Source of the DNA: Tuberibacillus calidus DSM 17572
Lineage (GTDB): Bacteria > Bacillota > Bacilli > Bacillales > Sporolactobacillaceae
Reading direction: 5' to 3'
NCBI RefSeq assembly: GCF_000430685.1
Contig: NZ_AUMM01000027.1
Span: forward strand, 1 to 54,007
DNA length: 54,007 nucleotides
Part shown: in pieces, positions 44,054-52,491 of the stretch
How the letters are laid out: every line of letters starts with the position of its first letter
Numbering within the stretch: the stretch's first letter is position 1
The notes under the pieces: generated by a model
Database searches by the model: none
What the model was told of the DNA's origin: nothing
Seen by the model: only the letters and a program-made list of their open reading frames with translations
Made by a program: the position numbers and the translations under genes

Positions 44054-44683
44054 TCATCGTCTATACCAATTCGACTGTGTTCTGAATAATAAAATCGGTC
44101 CCAAGACGAATCCGGCTAATAAGCCGAATAAATGGCCAAGGACATGAATGCCTGTGGGGAAGAAAAACATCCAGACAAGGTTAGCGATTAAGATGATCAT
44201 GATGACTTGCGAACTTTGGCGGTCGATTAAATGACGCCGCAAAAAGATAATAAACAGGAAAATCCCGAAAAGCCCGAAAATCGCACCGGAACTTCCAAGG
44301 TAACGCAAATCCGTTGGACCGAAATACAAGGTTAATACATTGCTAAGAATCCCCGATACGAAATATGCGATCGTAAACTTCCATTTTCCTAATAATACCT
44401 CTAATGCGGGCGCAAAAAGAAAAATTGAAAAACAGTTAAATAGAATGTGCTGAAATTGAAAATGAATGAACAGCGGTGTGATTAACCGCCACCACTCTCC
44501 CCCGTATACGACGGCGGCATTCCAACCGTACCCGTAGGCAAAAAGCTGCCCGATGGGGGTGATTTTTAACAGGACAAAACCGATGAGGTAAATGAGATAG
44601 ACCGCTATATTTATCGCAAGTATAAAAGTGACAACCGGATATAACTTAATAAACGTTCGAAAGTTTTCTGTACGCAGAAACAA
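44054..44683 (-). CDS. Rhomboid-family intramembrane serine protease (YdcA-like)
   Basis: A 209-residue membrane protein of six helices. The catalytic serine is S132 in LGSSGAIFG and the histidine H184 in VLGHLFG; the HxxxN-type oxyanion motif appears as HILFN. It cleaves membrane-protein substrates. It is divergent from acpS, as ydcA is in B. subtilis. The start is TTG at 44683, eight bases after AAAAGGAGG; the longer frame to 44845 would run into acpS. The gene order supports the call. Confidence 0.87.
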   Translation of the reverse strand: MFLRTENFRTFIKLYPVVTFILAINIAVYLIYLIGFVLLKITPIGQLFAYGYGWNAAVVYGGEWWRLITPLFIHFQFQHILFNCFSIFLFAPALEVLLGKWKFTIAYFVSGILSNVLTLYFGPTDLRYLGSSGAIFGLFGIFLFIIFLRRHLIDRQSSQVIMIILIANLVWMFFFPTGIHVLGHLFGLLAGFVLGPILLFRTQSNWYRR

Positions 44684-44762
44684 GCGACCGCCTCCTTTTA
44701 GTACAAGTATACTAATGATAATATAACTTATATGACGCAGAAAGGAAAAAGAGGGATTCACA

Positions 44763-45128
44763 TTGATCGTCGGTACGGGAATTGATTTAGTAGAAATGGA
44801 AAGAATCCGCCCATTGGTCCATAACCAAAAATTTATTGACCGCATTTTGACACCGGAAGAACGAAAGGCATTTTATAAGATGACAAACCTACGAAGACAG
44901 ACGGAATACCTGGCAGGACGATTTGCCGCTAAAGAAGCTTTTTCAAAGGCTCTTGGCTCAGGGATTGGATCCCGCCTTTCCTGGCAGGATATTTCGGTGC
45001 TTAATCAGTCTTTAGGACAACCCATTTTGGTTTACCCTTTCGATAAGCCCCATAAAGTTCATCTGAGCATTACCCATACGAAAAACTATGCTGCTGCATT
45101 TGTGATTATTGAAGGCTTGTCAGGCTAG
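44763..45128 (+). CDS. acpS: Holo-acyl-carrier-protein synthase AcpS
   Basis: A 121-residue trimeric phosphopantetheinyl transferase, which activates ACP for fatty acid synthesis. The motifs GTGIDLVEMERI (Mg-binding D), LAGRFAAKEAFSKAL and HLSITHTKNYAAAFVI are intact. The start is TTG at 44763 behind AAAGAGGGA; no ATG is available. The length matches the B. subtilis enzyme, and neighbours (rhomboid, ydcC, alr) are as expected. Confidence 0.95.
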   Translation: MIVGTGIDLVEMERIRPLVHNQKFIDRILTPEERKAFYKMTNLRRQTEYLAGRFAAKEAFSKALGSGIGSRLSWQDISVLNQSLGQPILVYPFDKPHKVHLSITHTKNYAAAFVIIEGLSG

Positions 45129-45146
45129 TACGCATATCTGCCGAAG

Positions 45147-45190
45147 TTGTCTCATATATTTTTAGTGCGTTGGGAGGGACTATGAGACAA
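45147..45190. repeat. 10-bp perfect inverted repeat after acpS
   Basis: TTGTCTCATA (45147-45156) and TATGAGACAA (45181-45190) could form a stem with a 24-base loop. No T-run follows. It opens the 368-base acpS-ydcC gap, which holds no gene. Confidence 0.5.
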
Positions 45191-45358
45191 TCGCATCCGA
45201 CTTATCCGAGGTAGGGAAATCCGGCTCGGAATCAAGGGAAAGTAAGGGGTGAGAATCAAAAATGGCAGGATGACGGACGACTGAAATAAACATGGCGAAA
45301 ACCGCTAGCCTAGGCGGGACCGCTATAATTAGGGGGGCCTCGAACGGAGAAAGCATGC

Positions 45359-45400
45359 ACAACACAAGGAAGGCTCATCGCCTGTTAAAGCCAGTGTTGT
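45359..45400 (+). promoter_or_regulatory. Structured leader hairpin upstream of ydcC
   Basis: ACAACAC (45359-45365) pairs with GTGTTGT (45394-45400), with an inner GGCT/AGCC helix. The preceding GC-rich block at 45297-45345 can also form short stems. It matches no riboswitch class I recognise. Confidence 0.35.
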
Positions 45401-45457
45401 GGCTCATCCTATTTTCCCGAGTAAAGGGAAGCGATGCGAATTGTTAGAATAGAATCC

Positions 45458-45488
45458 CTCCTTTGTCACTGAACCTGAGACAAAGGGG
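45458..45488 (+). promoter_or_regulatory. Hairpin that sequesters the ydcC ribosome binding site
   Basis: CTCCTTTGTC (45458-45467) pairs with GACAAAGGGG (45479-45488) through ten pairs and an 11-base loop. The right arm contains the AAAGGGG ribosome binding site eight bases before the ydcC ATG, so folding should block translation. Confidence 0.5.
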
Positions 45489-45496
45489 TTGGATCG

Positions 45497-46510
45497 ATGT
45501 TTAAAAAGCGTTTATCTTTCATCATGTTAAGCGTCCTGTTACTTTTCGCATTAACCGCCTGCGGCCAGTCCCGTGATGACATCATTGAAAAGTTGTCGAA
45601 AAAGGTGGACCATCTTAATGGTTATACGACCAAAGCGATGATGAGCTTTAAACACGGCGACAAGCAACAGAAATATCAAGCTGAAATTTGGTATAAAAAA
45701 CCAAATTATTACAAGGTTGTTCTTAGGGATGAAAACGGGCAAAACCCGCAGATGATCATTCGTAACAAAGACGGGGTCTTTTTATTAACACCAGCTTTGA
45801 ATAAAAAGTATCATTTTGAAAGCGACTGGCCCCATAACCGGAGTCAATATTACTTGTATCAATCTTTAGTGAAAGACATCGTCAATGATAGCACGGCGAA
45901 ATTTAAAGCAGACGATGACAACTATGAATTTACGACAAAAACCCATTACCCGACGAAAATGCTGGCCTACCAAAAAATTTCCTTTAAAAAGGGGAGCTTG
46001 GCACCTTTGGGCGTAAAAGTCATGGATCGGGATATGAATGTCATCATTGACGTTGTCTTTAAAGATTTTAACTTCAAACCAAAGTTTGACAGTGATGCGT
46101 TTGATGTCGACAAAAATGAGTTGAGCATGAAACTCGACATGGATTTGCCTGCGATGGCTTCGAAAAAACAACCCTTTGAAATTTTAAAGCCGACCGTACA
46201 ATTTAAGAATACGGAGTTGGCTTATACGCAGGATCTTAAAGAAGACGGTAAGCAAAAATTTATTTTAAAATACACAGGGGATAAAGCTTTTACACTGATC
46301 GAATCCAAAAACGGAGAAGCTAAAGAAACGCTGGCTCTGTCCATGAATGATGCCGATCTCGTTGATTTAGGATTTACGGTAGGTATTTTAACTGATCACT
46401 CTTTATCATGGTCAGAAAATGGCATGGATTTTTATCTCGTGTCCGAGAAACTCTCCAAAGACGAGATGAAAGAGGTCGCTCAGTCTGTGGTCGGCAAGGT
46501 GAACAAATAA
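45497..46510 (+). CDS. ydcC: YdcC-like lipoprotein (LolA/sporulation protein)
   Basis: A 337-residue lipoprotein: signal peptide (about 1-21) with lipobox LTAC, the cysteine being the modified residue, then a long beta-rich LolA-like domain (IWYKKPNYYKVVLRDENGQNPQMIIRNKDGVFLLTP). In B. subtilis ydcC is a mother-cell (sigma-E) gene of unknown function located between acpS and alr, exactly as here. The ATG lies eight bases after AAAGGGG, which is part of a hairpin. Confidence 0.88.
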   Translation: MFKKRLSFIMLSVLLLFALTACGQSRDDIIEKLSKKVDHLNGYTTKAMMSFKHGDKQQKYQAEIWYKKPNYYKVVLRDENGQNPQMIIRNKDGVFLLTPALNKKYHFESDWPHNRSQYYLYQSLVKDIVNDSTAKFKADDDNYEFTTKTHYPTKMLAYQKISFKKGSLAPLGVKVMDRDMNVIIDVVFKDFNFKPKFDSDAFDVDKNELSMKLDMDLPAMASKKQPFEILKPTVQFKNTELAYTQDLKEDGKQKFILKYTGDKAFTLIESKNGEAKETLALSMNDADLVDLGFTVGILTDHSLSWSENGMDFYLVSEKLSKDEMKEVAQSVVGKVNK

Positions 46511-46520
46511 AAACATCAGC

Positions 46521-46553
46521 GGCTCAGAAATGCAGTGGTCTGGGCCATTTTTT
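46521..46553 (+). terminator. Intrinsic terminator of ydcC
   Basis: GGCTCAG (46521-46527) and CTGGGCC (46540-46546) pair, followed by ATTTTTTT. Confidence 0.65.
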
Positions 46554-46583
46554 TCGCGTTTTAATTGATAAATGCTTTTCCGT

Positions 46584-46612
46584 TTGACAAGCGTCTTGTC
46601 ACGGTTCAATAT
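46584..46612 (+). promoter_or_regulatory. Sigma-A promoter of alr
   Basis: TTGACA (46584-46589), 17 bases, CAATAT (46607-46612). Confidence 0.6.
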
Positions 46613-46644
46613 GGTGTTAAAAGAACATGGAGAGGGACATCATC

Positions 46645-47814
46645 ATGACTGAATTTTATCGTGATACATGGGTTGAGGTTAATTTAGACGCCATTGAAGA
46701 GAATGTCCGCAATATGCGTCAACATGTTCCAAAAGACACGCAAATCATGGCCGTTGTTAAGGCAGATGGTTACGGGCATGGGGCAGTACAGACAGCCGAA
46801 GTCGCGCTTCGCTCTGGAGCCACATGGCTCGGTGTTGCACTGCTTGATGAAGCGTTAGCGTTGCGAAAGTCTGGTATAATGGCGCCGATTCTTGTGTTGG
46901 GTTATACCCGGCCTGAGGACGCTTGGATCGCTGCGGAAAAACATATTTCTTTAACGGTCTATCAGCCGGAATGGATTGAGCGAGCTTCGGAAATGTATAA
47001 AGGAGAAGCCCCTATTTTCCTTCATCTTAAAATTGATACGGGTATGGGGCGCATTGGCGTAAGAACAAAAGAAGAGTTGGCCGATTTAGTCAAAGCGCTT
47101 GAAACGGATAGAAGAATGCGCGCAGAGGGTGTTTTCACTCACTTTGCTACAGCGGATGAAAATGATCCCACCTATTTCCAACGCCAATATCAACGCTTCA
47201 CGGAAATGGTCGATTTTTTGCAAACTCAAAACGTCAATCCGAATCTTGTGCATTGCGGTAACAGTGCGGCATCGTTAAAATATCCCGATAAAATGTTTAA
47301 TATGATTCGTTTTGGCATTGCGATGTACGGGCTGAGCCCATCCACTGAAATGAAACCGCAACTGCCCTTTCCGCTGAAAGAAGCCTTTTCATTATACAGC
47401 CGCTTAATCCATGTCAAACAAATTGAAGCGGCGGAATCCGTCGGCTATGGGGCAACCTATACAGCTGAAGAGGCGACTTGGGTTGGAACGATCCCCATCG
47501 GCTATGCAGACGGATGGCTTAGAGCATTAAGCGGGAAAGATTCCGTGTTGATACAGGGCAAACGTTTTCCGGTCATCGGAAGGATTTGTATGGATCAAAT
47601 GATGGTCCGTCTTGACCGCTGTTATTCTCCTGGTGAGAAGGTCACATTAATTGGTCGCGATCAAAACGCACACATTTCTTGTGATGAAATCGCAGGGTAC
47701 CTTAATACAATAAATTATGAAGTCACCTGTATGATTAGCAAACGGGTTCCGAGGTTATACTTAAAAAATGGAGAAATCATCCATACCAGTAATCCTGTGT
47801 TAGGCCAACTTTAA
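46645..47814 (+). CDS. alr: Alanine racemase
   Basis: A 389-residue PLP enzyme that interconverts L- and D-alanine for peptidoglycan; the length equals B. subtilis Alr. The cofactor lysine is K39 in VVKADGYGHG; the other catalytic tyrosine lies in the C-terminal barrel, after GYADGWLRAL, near GRICMDQMMV. The ATG at 46645 is seven bases from GGAGAGGG; an ATG at 46627 overlaps that site's start. It has its own promoter; the toxin-antitoxin genes follow after a second promoter. Confidence 0.96.
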   Translation: MTEFYRDTWVEVNLDAIEENVRNMRQHVPKDTQIMAVVKADGYGHGAVQTAEVALRSGATWLGVALLDEALALRKSGIMAPILVLGYTRPEDAWIAAEKHISLTVYQPEWIERASEMYKGEAPIFLHLKIDTGMGRIGVRTKEELADLVKALETDRRMRAEGVFTHFATADENDPTYFQRQYQRFTEMVDFLQTQNVNPNLVHCGNSAASLKYPDKMFNMIRFGIAMYGLSPSTEMKPQLPFPLKEAFSLYSRLIHVKQIEAAESVGYGATYTAEEATWVGTIPIGYADGWLRALSGKDSVLIQGKRFPVIGRICMDQMMVRLDRCYSPGEKVTLIGRDQNAHISCDEIAGYLNTINYEVTCMISKRVPRLYLKNGEIIHTSNPVLGQL

Positions 47815-47828
47815 ATATTTATTAGTGT

Positions 47829-47858
47829 TTTACAAAGCGCCCGAGAAAATGGTAAGAT
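47829..47858 (+). promoter_or_regulatory. Sigma-A promoter of ndoAI-ndoA
   Basis: TTTACA (47829-47834), 18 bases, TAAGAT (47853-47858). Confidence 0.5.
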
Positions 47859-47903
47859 GTTTGTTGGAACTATAATTGAACGTAGTCTTTGCGGAGGTGT
47901 ACC

Positions 47904-48182
47904 ATGCCTGAGTCAAATTCCAAGGAGATCGTCGTTTCGTTGCCGCAACATCTAGTTCAAGAAATGGACGGCATCGCCCGAATGGATAACATTAATCGAA
48001 GCGAATTTTTACATCGTGCCGTCAGCTTGTATTTGCGTGAGCGTAATAAAAAGCACATTCGTGAAACGATGCGTCAAGGGTATATGGAAATGGCCAAAAT
48101 CAATCTGAATATCGCTTCCGAGGCATTTATGGCGGAAGAGGAGGCAGAAAACACCTTAGGGCGCTTGGTCAGCGGGGTGTAA
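47904..48182 (+). CDS. ndoAI: Antitoxin EndoAI (MazE-type, ribbon-helix-helix)
   Basis: A 92-residue antitoxin. The N-terminal ribbon-helix-helix ([21 protein letters not shown], then [17 protein letters not shown]) dimerises and binds DNA, and the C-terminal helix ([20 protein letters not shown]) blocks the toxin. The ATG follows GCGGAGGTG. The toxin gene starts four bases after the stop. Confidence 0.93.
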   Translation: MPESNSKEIVVSLPQHLVQEMDGIARMDNINRSEFLHRAVSLYLRERNKKHIRETMRQGYMEMAKINLNIASEAFMAEEEAENTLGRLVSGV

Positions 48183-48186
48183 AAGA

Positions 48187-48537
48187 GTGATTGTAAAACG
48201 CGGCGACGTTTATTTTGCCGACCTGTCGCCAGTGGTCGGCTCCGAACAAGGCGGTGTAAGACCGGTATTGATAATTCAAAACGATATCGGCAATCGTTTC
48301 AGTCCGACAGTCGTGGTTGCAGCGATCACGGCTCAAATCCAAAAAGCGAAACTGCCTACCCACGTTGAGATTGATGCCAAGAAATATGGTTTTGACCGTG
48401 ATTCGGTAATCCTGTTGGAGCAAATTCGAACGATTGATAAGCAGCGTTTAACGGATAAAATCACTCATTTGGATGAAGATATGATGAATAGCGTTAATGA
48501 GGCGATCCAAATCAGTTTAGGACTCGTGGATTTTTAA
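48187..48537 (+). CDS. ndoA: Endoribonuclease toxin EndoA (MazF)
   Basis: A 116-residue toxin that cuts mRNA (UACAU in B. subtilis EndoA). [27 protein letters not shown] at the start and the later [12 protein letters not shown] match this highly conserved family; the length is standard. The start is GTG, with GGGGTG at the end of the antitoxin gene. A strong terminator follows. In B. subtilis the sigB operon follows ndoA; here tex follows instead. Confidence 0.95.
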   Translation: MIVKRGDVYFADLSPVVGSEQGGVRPVLIIQNDIGNRFSPTVVVAAITAQIQKAKLPTHVEIDAKKYGFDRDSVILLEQIRTIDKQRLTDKITHLDEDMMNSVNEAIQISLGLVDF

Positions 48538-48538
48538 T

Positions 48539-48575
48539 TAAAAGTTGTCTCGAGAGAATTGAGACAACTTTTTTA
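48539..48575 (+). terminator. Intrinsic terminator of ndoA
   Basis: AAAAGTTGTCTC pairs with GAGACAACTTTT, followed by a T-run. Confidence 0.9.
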
Positions 48576-48724
48576 TTTTTTAGCTTGCATATTCGTTGCA
48601 TGAGGGGCAATGGACGGTTGGCCAAGAAGTTGTTTGAATCAATCGCTCCGTAAATAAGATTTGGTGCTGCTTCTTTTTGTGCGTTAAGATAATAAGAGAT
48701 GTTTGATCAATCGGGAGGCTGAAG

Positions 48725-50914
48725 ATGACTTTAAGACAGGAAGAGCAAGACCGTATTTTAACGCAAATTGGAAAAGACCTCGGTTTAAAAACGAAGCAAG
48801 TTCAACAAGTCATTCGTTTATTAGCCGAGGATAATACCATTCCTTTTATTGCCCGTTACCGAAAGGAATTAACAGGTGGCTTAAATGAAGTCGAAATTAA
48901 TGCCATTCACGAAAAATGGCAATACGCCCTTCATCTACAGCAGCGGAAAGAAGAAATCATCCGCCTCATTGACGAACAGGGCAAATTGACCGATGCGCTT
49001 CGAGCAGAGATTGAAGCCGCTGAAAAATTGCAGGAGGTGGAAGACCTTTATTTACCGTACAAGCAGAAGCGACGGACGCGAGCGACCATCGCTAAAGAAA
49101 AAGGTCTGGAACCGCTCTCTGAATGGCTGTTGACTAAGCCGGAGACGTCGGTCGAAGCTGAAGCGGCCAAGTATCTTTCGGACGAATTAGGGGTTAAAAC
49201 GATCGAGGATGCGCTTGAAGGCGCGCGGGATATCATCGCCGAGAAAATTTCCGACGATGCTGATGTGCGCAAATATGTCCGCGACATCACCTTCAGAAAA
49301 GGCATCATCAAGACGGAGAAAAAGAAAAAGGCTGAGGACCCGCGCTTCGTTTATGAAATGTATTATGACTATGAAGAAAAGGTTAACCAAATCGTTCCTC
49401 ATCGAGTTTTGGCCATTAACCGCGGTGAAAAAGAAGAGGTTTTGAAAGTAGCTATTGCTGCGCCAGAAGAAGACATCATTGCTTGGATCGAACGGAGATT
49501 GTTACAAGGAAAGACCGAGACGACGGCACGTGCGGAATTATCGGCAGCGGCTAAGGATGCCTATAAGCGTCTCGTGGCTCCGGCCATTGAAAGGGAAATA
49601 CGCCAAAGCTTAACGGAGGCAGCTGAAACACAAGCCATTCATGTTTTTTCGGAAAACCTTAGGCAGTTGCTGATGCAGCCGCCGATCAAGAACAAAATCG
49701 TCTTAGGTGTCGACCCAGCCTACCGCACCGGTTGTAAACTGGCCGTCGTGGATGCTACAGGAAAAGTCTTGCACATAGGGGTCATTTATCCGACTCCGCC
49801 AAAATCAGATATTGAAGGTAGCCGTAAAACCGTTTTATCGTTAATTGACCAATATCATATTGAAATGATTGCGATCGGCAATGGCACAGCTTCCCGGGAA
49901 ACAGAACAATTTATTGCGGAAACCATCAAGGAAGTGAAGGACCGAAACGTCTATTACCTCATCGTCAATGAAGCAGGCGCAAGCGTCTATTCCGCGTCAG
50001 AACTTGCCCGTGAGGAATTTCCCGATTTACAAACTGAAGAAAGAAGTGCCGTTTCGATCGCGAGGAGACTGCAAGACCCGCTGGCCGAACTCGTCAAAAT
50101 CGATCCAAAATCTGTTGGCGTCGGGCAATATCAACATGATGTCTCTCAAAAAGCTTTAGGCGAATCGCTGAGGTTTGTCGTGGAAACCGTCGTCAACCGG
50201 GTCGGCGTGAATGTCAATACCGCATCCGTTGCGTTATTGCAATACGTTGCTGGCTTAACCAAAACAACGGCAAAAAATATTGTTAAACGCCGTGAGGAAC
50301 TTGGCCCGTATCAAAGCCGTGAGGAACTGAAAAGCGTGCCCCGACTTGGAGAGAAGTCGTACCAACAATGCGCCGGGTTTTTGCAAGTCCCCGATAGCGA
50401 AAACATATTAGACCGCACGCCGATTCATCCCGAAAGCTATCCAGCAGCTGTCGCGCTTTTAGAACATATTGGCGCCTCTCTTGATGACATTGGCACCGAA
50501 ACCTTAAAGGAAAAGCTACGATCGGTCCGCGTTTCCCATATGGCGCGAGAGATCAATATCGGCGAACCAACGCTTCGGGATATCATTGATGCGCTGCTCA
50601 GACCAGGCCGAGATCCGCGTGATGAACTGCCGAAACCGCTCCTTAGAACAGATGTTTTAGACATCCAAGACCTAAAAGTCGGCATGGTTTTGGAAGGTAC
50701 AGTCAGAAATGTGGTCGATTTTGGCGCTTTTGTCGATATTGGTGTGAAACAGGACGGCCTCGTCCATATCTCCAAGTTAAAAGAAGGCTACGTCAAACAC
50801 CCTCTGGATGTCGTTCATACAGGGCAGATCGTCAAAGTATGGGTGGAAGGCGTTGATGTTCAAAAGGGAAGGATTTCCCTGTCCATGATCCCTCCCAAAA
50901 CGACTTCAGAATAA
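48725..50914 (+). CDS. tex: Tex-family S1 RNA-binding protein
   Basis: A 729-residue cytosolic nucleic-acid-binding protein. The Tex core begins with the helix-rich NTIPFIARYRKELTGGL; the YqgF-like domain has LGVDPAYRTGCKLAVVD (about 336-352); the HhH region has SVALLQYVAGL and VPRLGEKSYQQCAGFL; and a C-terminal S1 domain (about 650-720) has GMVLEGTVRNVVDFGAFVDI and GLVHISKL. It acts on transcription complexes or RNA. The ATG follows GGGAGG. Its order relative to ndoA and sprT-like fits B. subtilis ydcI. Confidence 0.95.
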   Translation: MTLRQEEQDRILTQIGKDLGLKTKQVQQVIRLLAEDNTIPFIARYRKELTGGLNEVEINAIHEKWQYALHLQQRKEEIIRLIDEQGKLTDALRAEIEAAEKLQEVEDLYLPYKQKRRTRATIAKEKGLEPLSEWLLTKPETSVEAEAAKYLSDELGVKTIEDALEGARDIIAEKISDDADVRKYVRDITFRKGIIKTEKKKKAEDPRFVYEMYYDYEEKVNQIVPHRVLAINRGEKEEVLKVAIAAPEEDIIAWIERRLLQGKTETTARAELSAAAKDAYKRLVAPAIEREIRQSLTEAAETQAIHVFSENLRQLLMQPPIKNKIVLGVDPAYRTGCKLAVVDATGKVLHIGVIYPTPPKSDIEGSRKTVLSLIDQYHIEMIAIGNGTASRETEQFIAETIKEVKDRNVYYLIVNEAGASVYSASELAREEFPDLQTEERSAVSIARRLQDPLAELVKIDPKSVGVGQYQHDVSQKALGESLRFVVETVVNRVGVNVNTASVALLQYVAGLTKTTAKNIVKRREELGPYQSREELKSVPRLGEKSYQQCAGFLQVPDSENILDRTPIHPESYPAAVALLEHIGASLDDIGTETLKEKLRSVRVSHMAREINIGEPTLRDIIDALLRPGRDPRDELPKPLLRTDVLDIQDLKVGMVLEGTVRNVVDFGAFVDIGVKQDGLVHISKLKEGYVKHPLDVVHTGQIVKVWVEGVDVQKGRISLSMIPPKTTSE

Positions 50915-50946
50915 ATGCTATTCGGCTGTGGAAAAGCAGCATTTTT
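50913..50946 (+). terminator. Possible terminator of tex
   Basis: AAATGCT and AGCATTT pair across an 18-base loop, followed by TTTTT. Confidence 0.4.
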
Positions 50947-51063
50947 ACACACTTTTTAATGGATCGGCTATATTTTCGATGTATGCCAGATGATTAGTGG
51001 CGAGTGTGCCTGTAGAGAGGCACCCGCCTTTTTCATGCAGGTCAGAAAGGATCTCATCATTCA

Positions 51064-51290
51064 GGCCGTAATAAAGAGAACTAAGGCTACACCTTCGCTA
51101 TAATAGCATGCACCGGCTTATTAACCAGGTGGTTAAAGATCATCTAAGACTCTGCCTTCGCATAAAAGGCTTGCACTGGCTAGTTAACGAGTCCAGCATA
51201 AGATCAACTAAGGCTCTGCCTTCATCTAGAGGGCTTGGCAGAGCCAAGTTTCCTTTAGCAGAGTCGAGTTTTTAGCAGAACTTAGTTTTC
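51064..51290. repeat. Tandem block of three dispersed palindromic repeats
   Basis: Three units begin at about 51064, 51132 and 51191, each with a (C)AACTAAGGCT.CTGCC-like word followed by a GGCTTG-type word. The third is the most complete: GGCTCTGCC (51212-51220) and GGCAGAGCC (51236-51244) are perfect nine-base arms, followed by AAGTTTCCTTTAGCAGAG. The block fills the gap between tex and cmpA. Confidence 0.7.
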
Positions 51291-51294
51291 CTTA

Positions 51295-51417
51295 TTATGG
51301 TTCGGCCCTTTCATATCGATTTTTATAAAAGAACCAACATTGATTCAGCAGTTTAATTTGATAACGGTCTTTGTTAAGATAAGCACTCCTAAGTTGTTTT
51401 TTAAACCAAGCGGGCAT
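51295..51417 (-). CDS. cmpA: Cortex morphogenetic protein CmpA
   Basis: A 40-residue protein: MPAWFKKQLRSAYLNKDRYQ, then IKLLNQCWFFYKNRYERAEP. It matches the CmpA family strongly (the DRYQIKLLNQCWFFY core). In B. subtilis CmpA works with ClpXP on SpoIVA quality control during spore coat and cortex assembly, and the gene lies between tex (ydcI) and ydcK on the opposite strand, as here. AAGGAGG precedes the ATG by ten bases. Confidence 0.9.
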   Translation of the reverse strand: MPAWFKKQLRSAYLNKDRYQIKLLNQCWFFYKNRYERAEP

Positions 51418-51533
51418 TAGCAGCAAACCTCCTTAATGCCGTAGAATGGATTAACAGTGCATAACTGCGATAGCTTTTTATATACTTATGCACGGCGGCT
51501 TGGGTAGGTGCCCACGATATGGGGGAGAAAGCG

Positions 51534-52004
51534 TTGGATCAACAAGAACTTCAGGCATTAGTGGAAGCTATATCTCTTGAAAAATTCGGTAAAGCTTTCC
51601 GGCATAAGGCCACCTTCAATCATCGGTTGCGAACGACCGGCGGCAGGTATATGTTGAAGACACATCATCTCGAATTTAATCCTTTGCAACTCACCACATA
51701 TGGTCTAGAGGAATTCAAAAGAATCATTATTCATGAACTCTGTCATTATCATCTACATTTGGAAGGCAAAGGCTATCGTCACGGTGATCGGGATTTCAAA
51801 GAGCTTTTAAAAACGACGGGCGGAACAAGATTTTGTCAATCCATCCCTGGTTTAAGTAACCGCACTCGAACAATCTATTTATACACATGCAAAGATTGCG
51901 GAAGGGAATATCAGCGTAAAAGAAAAGTGGATATAAAAAAATATGTGTGCGGAATATGCCACGGCCGCCTTTCATTAACATCCAAATTAGTTAAACCTAG
52001 ATAA
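51534..52004 (+). CDS. SprT-like zinc metalloprotease-family protein (YdcK-like)
   Basis: A 156-residue cytosolic protein. The zinc motif HELCH in IIIHELCHYHLHLEGKGYRHG is followed by a zinc ribbon with CKDCG (near residue 125) and CGIC (near 145). The start LQALVEAISLEKFGKAFRHKATFN is family-typical. The TTG at 51534 fits the N-terminus of relatives and follows GGGGGAG; ATG 51519 is the alternative. SprT proteins are related to DNA-protein crosslink proteases, but the bacterial function is little known. Confidence 0.87.
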   Translation: MDQQELQALVEAISLEKFGKAFRHKATFNHRLRTTGGRYMLKTHHLEFNPLQLTTYGLEEFKRIIIHELCHYHLHLEGKGYRHGDRDFKELLKTTGGTRFCQSIPGLSNRTRTIYLYTCKDCGREYQRKRKVDIKKYVCGICHGRLSLTSKLVKPR

Positions 52005-52134
52005 AAGGCGTACGTGATGAAACCCTCTTTTCTGGTATTGACGAACCCACCTGTTCTATGCTAAATTTATAAAGCGATTGTTCTTGTCTACTTAATCCGT
52101 TCAATGACTCATGATAAAAAAATAAAAATAACTG

Positions 52135-52163
52135 TTGACTTCTGTTTGTAAATGAGATATTAT
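52135..52163 (+). promoter_or_regulatory. Promoter of the tRNA operon
   Basis: TTGACT (52135-52140), 17 bases, TATTAT (52158-52163), the best sigma-A promoter near the cluster. It would place the first hairpin element about 40 bases into the transcript. Confidence 0.7.
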
Positions 52164-52174
52164 ATTGGATGTCG

Positions 52175-52410
52175 TCGTTAGCGTGAACAACATGTGCAAG
52201 CGGCGCTGAGGAATGCGAAGGCATTCCAGCTGGATTGCACTGAGATTTGAAAATCGAGAATGATCAATATATTAAATCATTCCGCAGTAGCTCAGTGGCA
52301 GAGCACTCTAGCGTCTGCATCGTGAGTAAGCGGCGCTGAGGAATGCGAAGGCATTCCGAATAATTGCACTGAGTGCCAATGATCGAGAATGATACTGTAA
52401 AACAAATCAT
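52175..52410 (+). repeat. Tandem 130-bp units: hairpin element plus tRNA-Asn upstream region
   Basis: Element A has AAGCGGCGCTGAGG, a 7-bp hairpin (GGAATGC 52210-52216, GCATTCC 52221-52227) and GCACTGAG. Element B repeats this exactly 130 bases later (hairpin 52340-52357). Each is followed by GAGAATGAT, a spacer ending AAATCAT and a tRNA-Asn start: truncated after A, complete after B. The stems agree with those of the copies at 52988 and 507, which differ by two compensated base pairs. Confidence 0.75.
52281..52305 (+). pseudogene. tRNA-Asn 5' fragment
   Basis: These 25 bases match the first 25 of tRNA-Asn (52411) except one in the D-loop, then break into the hairpin element at GAGCA|CTCTAGC. 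Confidence 0.85.
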
Positions 52411-52485
52411 TCCGCAGTAGCTCAGTGGTAGAGCAATCGGCTGTTAACCGATCGGTCGCTGGTTCGAATCCGGCCTGCGGAGCCA
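52411..52485 (+). tRNA. tRNA-Asn (GTT)
   Basis: Full cloverleaf with CCA end; TCCGCAG pairs with CTGCGGA; anticodon GTT at 52443-52445; TTCGAAT in the T-loop. First complete tRNA of the operon. Confidence 0.97.
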
Positions 52486-52491
52486 AGCGAT

